Source of the DNA: JACQAI01 sp035507915
GTDB taxonomy: Bacteria > Pseudomonadota > Alphaproteobacteria > Elsterales > Elsteraceae
DNA length: 25,335 nucleotides
Direction: 5' to 3'
NCBI GenBank assembly: GCA_035507915.1
Contig: DATJNS010000206.1
Location: forward strand, 1 to 25,335
How positions within the stretch are numbered: the stretch's first letter is position 1; every line of letters begins with the position of its first letter. This document shows, one piece after another, positions 24,800 to 25,335 of the stretch. Made by a program: the position numbers and the translations under genes. The notes under the pieces are model-generated. The model had not been told where the DNA came from, did not search any database, and saw only the letters and a list, made by a program, of their open reading frames with translations.

Positions 24800-25335
24800 A
24801 TGGCCGGACCCGTCACCCTCGTCACCGGCGTCAGCCGCGGCATCGGCCGCGCGATCGCCGAGCGCCTCGGCGCCGCCGGGCACACCATCATCGGCGTCGC
24901 GCGCAACAAGCCGAACTACGCGCTCGCCGGCTCCTTCTATCCGGTCGATCTCGCCGACGCCCAGGCGACGGCGGCCGCGCTGCGTGAGATCACCGCCAAG
25001 CACGCGATCGACAACCTGGTCAACAACGCGGGCCTGGTGTCGACCGCGCGGCTCGAGCAGCTGACGATCGAGGAGCTCGACCGCCTGATCGGCGTCAACG
25101 TGCGCGCAATCACGCAATGCATGCAGGCCTGTCTGCCCGGGATGCGCGCGAGGAAGCGCGGCCGCGTCGTCAATCTCGGCAGCCGCGCGATGTACGGCCG
25201 GGTCGGCCGCAGCGGCTACGGCGCCGCCAAGGCCGCGGTGGTCGGGCTCACGCGCAGCTGGGCGCTCGAGGTCGCGCGCGACGGCATCACGGTCAACTGC
25301 ATCGCGCCCGGCCCGATCGCGACCGACGGCTTCCG
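24800..25335 (+). CDS. SDR-family oxidoreductase (3' end outside the window)
   Basis: A classical short-chain dehydrogenase, 178 codons visible out of about 240-260 expected, cut by the window end. The cofactor loop TGVSRGIG is at 9-16 and NNAG at 75-78. The catalytic tetrad is complete: Asn100, Ser128, Tyr140 and Lys144 (YGAAK). VNCIAPGPIAT is the usual segment after the active site. Arg35 after the second strand (GVARN) would favour NADP, tentatively. It starts three bases after the cyclase-family stop and so belongs to the same operon. FabG-like reductases look similar, but context favours a catabolic role. Confidence 0.9.
   Translation, partial: MAGPVTLVTGVSRGIGRAIAERLGAAGHTIIGVARNKPNYALAGSFYPVDLADAQATAAALREITAKHAIDNLVNNAGLVSTARLEQLTIEELDRLIGVNVRAITQCMQACLPGMRARKRGRVVNLGSRAMYGRVGRSGYGAAKAAVVGLTRSWALEVARDGITVNCIAPGPIATDGF

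Overview
The window reads as chromosomal DNA of a GC-rich alphaproteobacterium (order not resolved; Hyphomicrobiales or Rhodospirillales would both fit). This is inferred from strong GC bias at third codon positions throughout, the overall gene types (MtgA, Do-family protease, SthA, PrkA/YeaH/SpoVR, multidomain class III cyclase with TPRs), and a palindromic intergenic repeat whose conceptual translation gives the 'VIASAAKQS' string often seen in alphaproteobacterial misannotations. I see no tRNA, rRNA, CRISPR array, insertion sequence, phage or plasmid gene. It looks like an ordinary, densely packed metabolic and stress region of 20 protein genes, the last cut by the right edge.

Layout: (1) 77-3540 (+), a compact phenylacetate block paaG-paaI-paaK-paaX, with overlapping stops and starts and its own probable repressor last. 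(2) 3658-5908 (+), a Do/HtrA periplasmic protease overlapping mtgA, a peptidoglycan glycosyltransferase. (3) 5930-9199 (-), one 1089-residue protein: double zinc ribbon, class III nucleotide cyclase, AAA-type ATPase and TPR array. (4) 9428-10921 (+), the soluble transhydrogenase sthA, preceded by a stem-loop and followed by a large palindromic repeat. (5) 11191-12432 (-) and 12507-14600 (+), a divergent pair: an SLC13/ArsB-like anion permease and an NDP-forming acyl-CoA synthetase. (6) 14639-15031 (-), a MAPEG membrane protein. (7) 15602-20432 (+), the conserved prkA-yeaH-spoVR stress cluster behind a 570-base leader with 22-base tandem repeats. (8) 20449-23029 (-), an iron-dependent alcohol dehydrogenase, a DMT exporter and a GNAT acetyltransferase. 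(9) 23169 to the end (+), a carboxymuconolactone-decarboxylase-like protein, a cyclase-family hydrolase and an SDR oxidoreductase, divergent from block 8.

How they may work together: blocks 1, 5 and 8-9 suggest use of aromatic or other organic acids (CoA activation, isomerisation, thioesterase rescue, uptake, oxidoreduction). Blocks 2, 3 and 7 are envelope and stress or signalling functions. The least explained parts are the divergent block 8/9, where two of the three leftmost plus-strand enzymes lack canonical active-site residues of their families, and the orphan zinc-ribbon/cyclase/ATPase/TPR protein. I did not find a clearly novel defence or mobile system.
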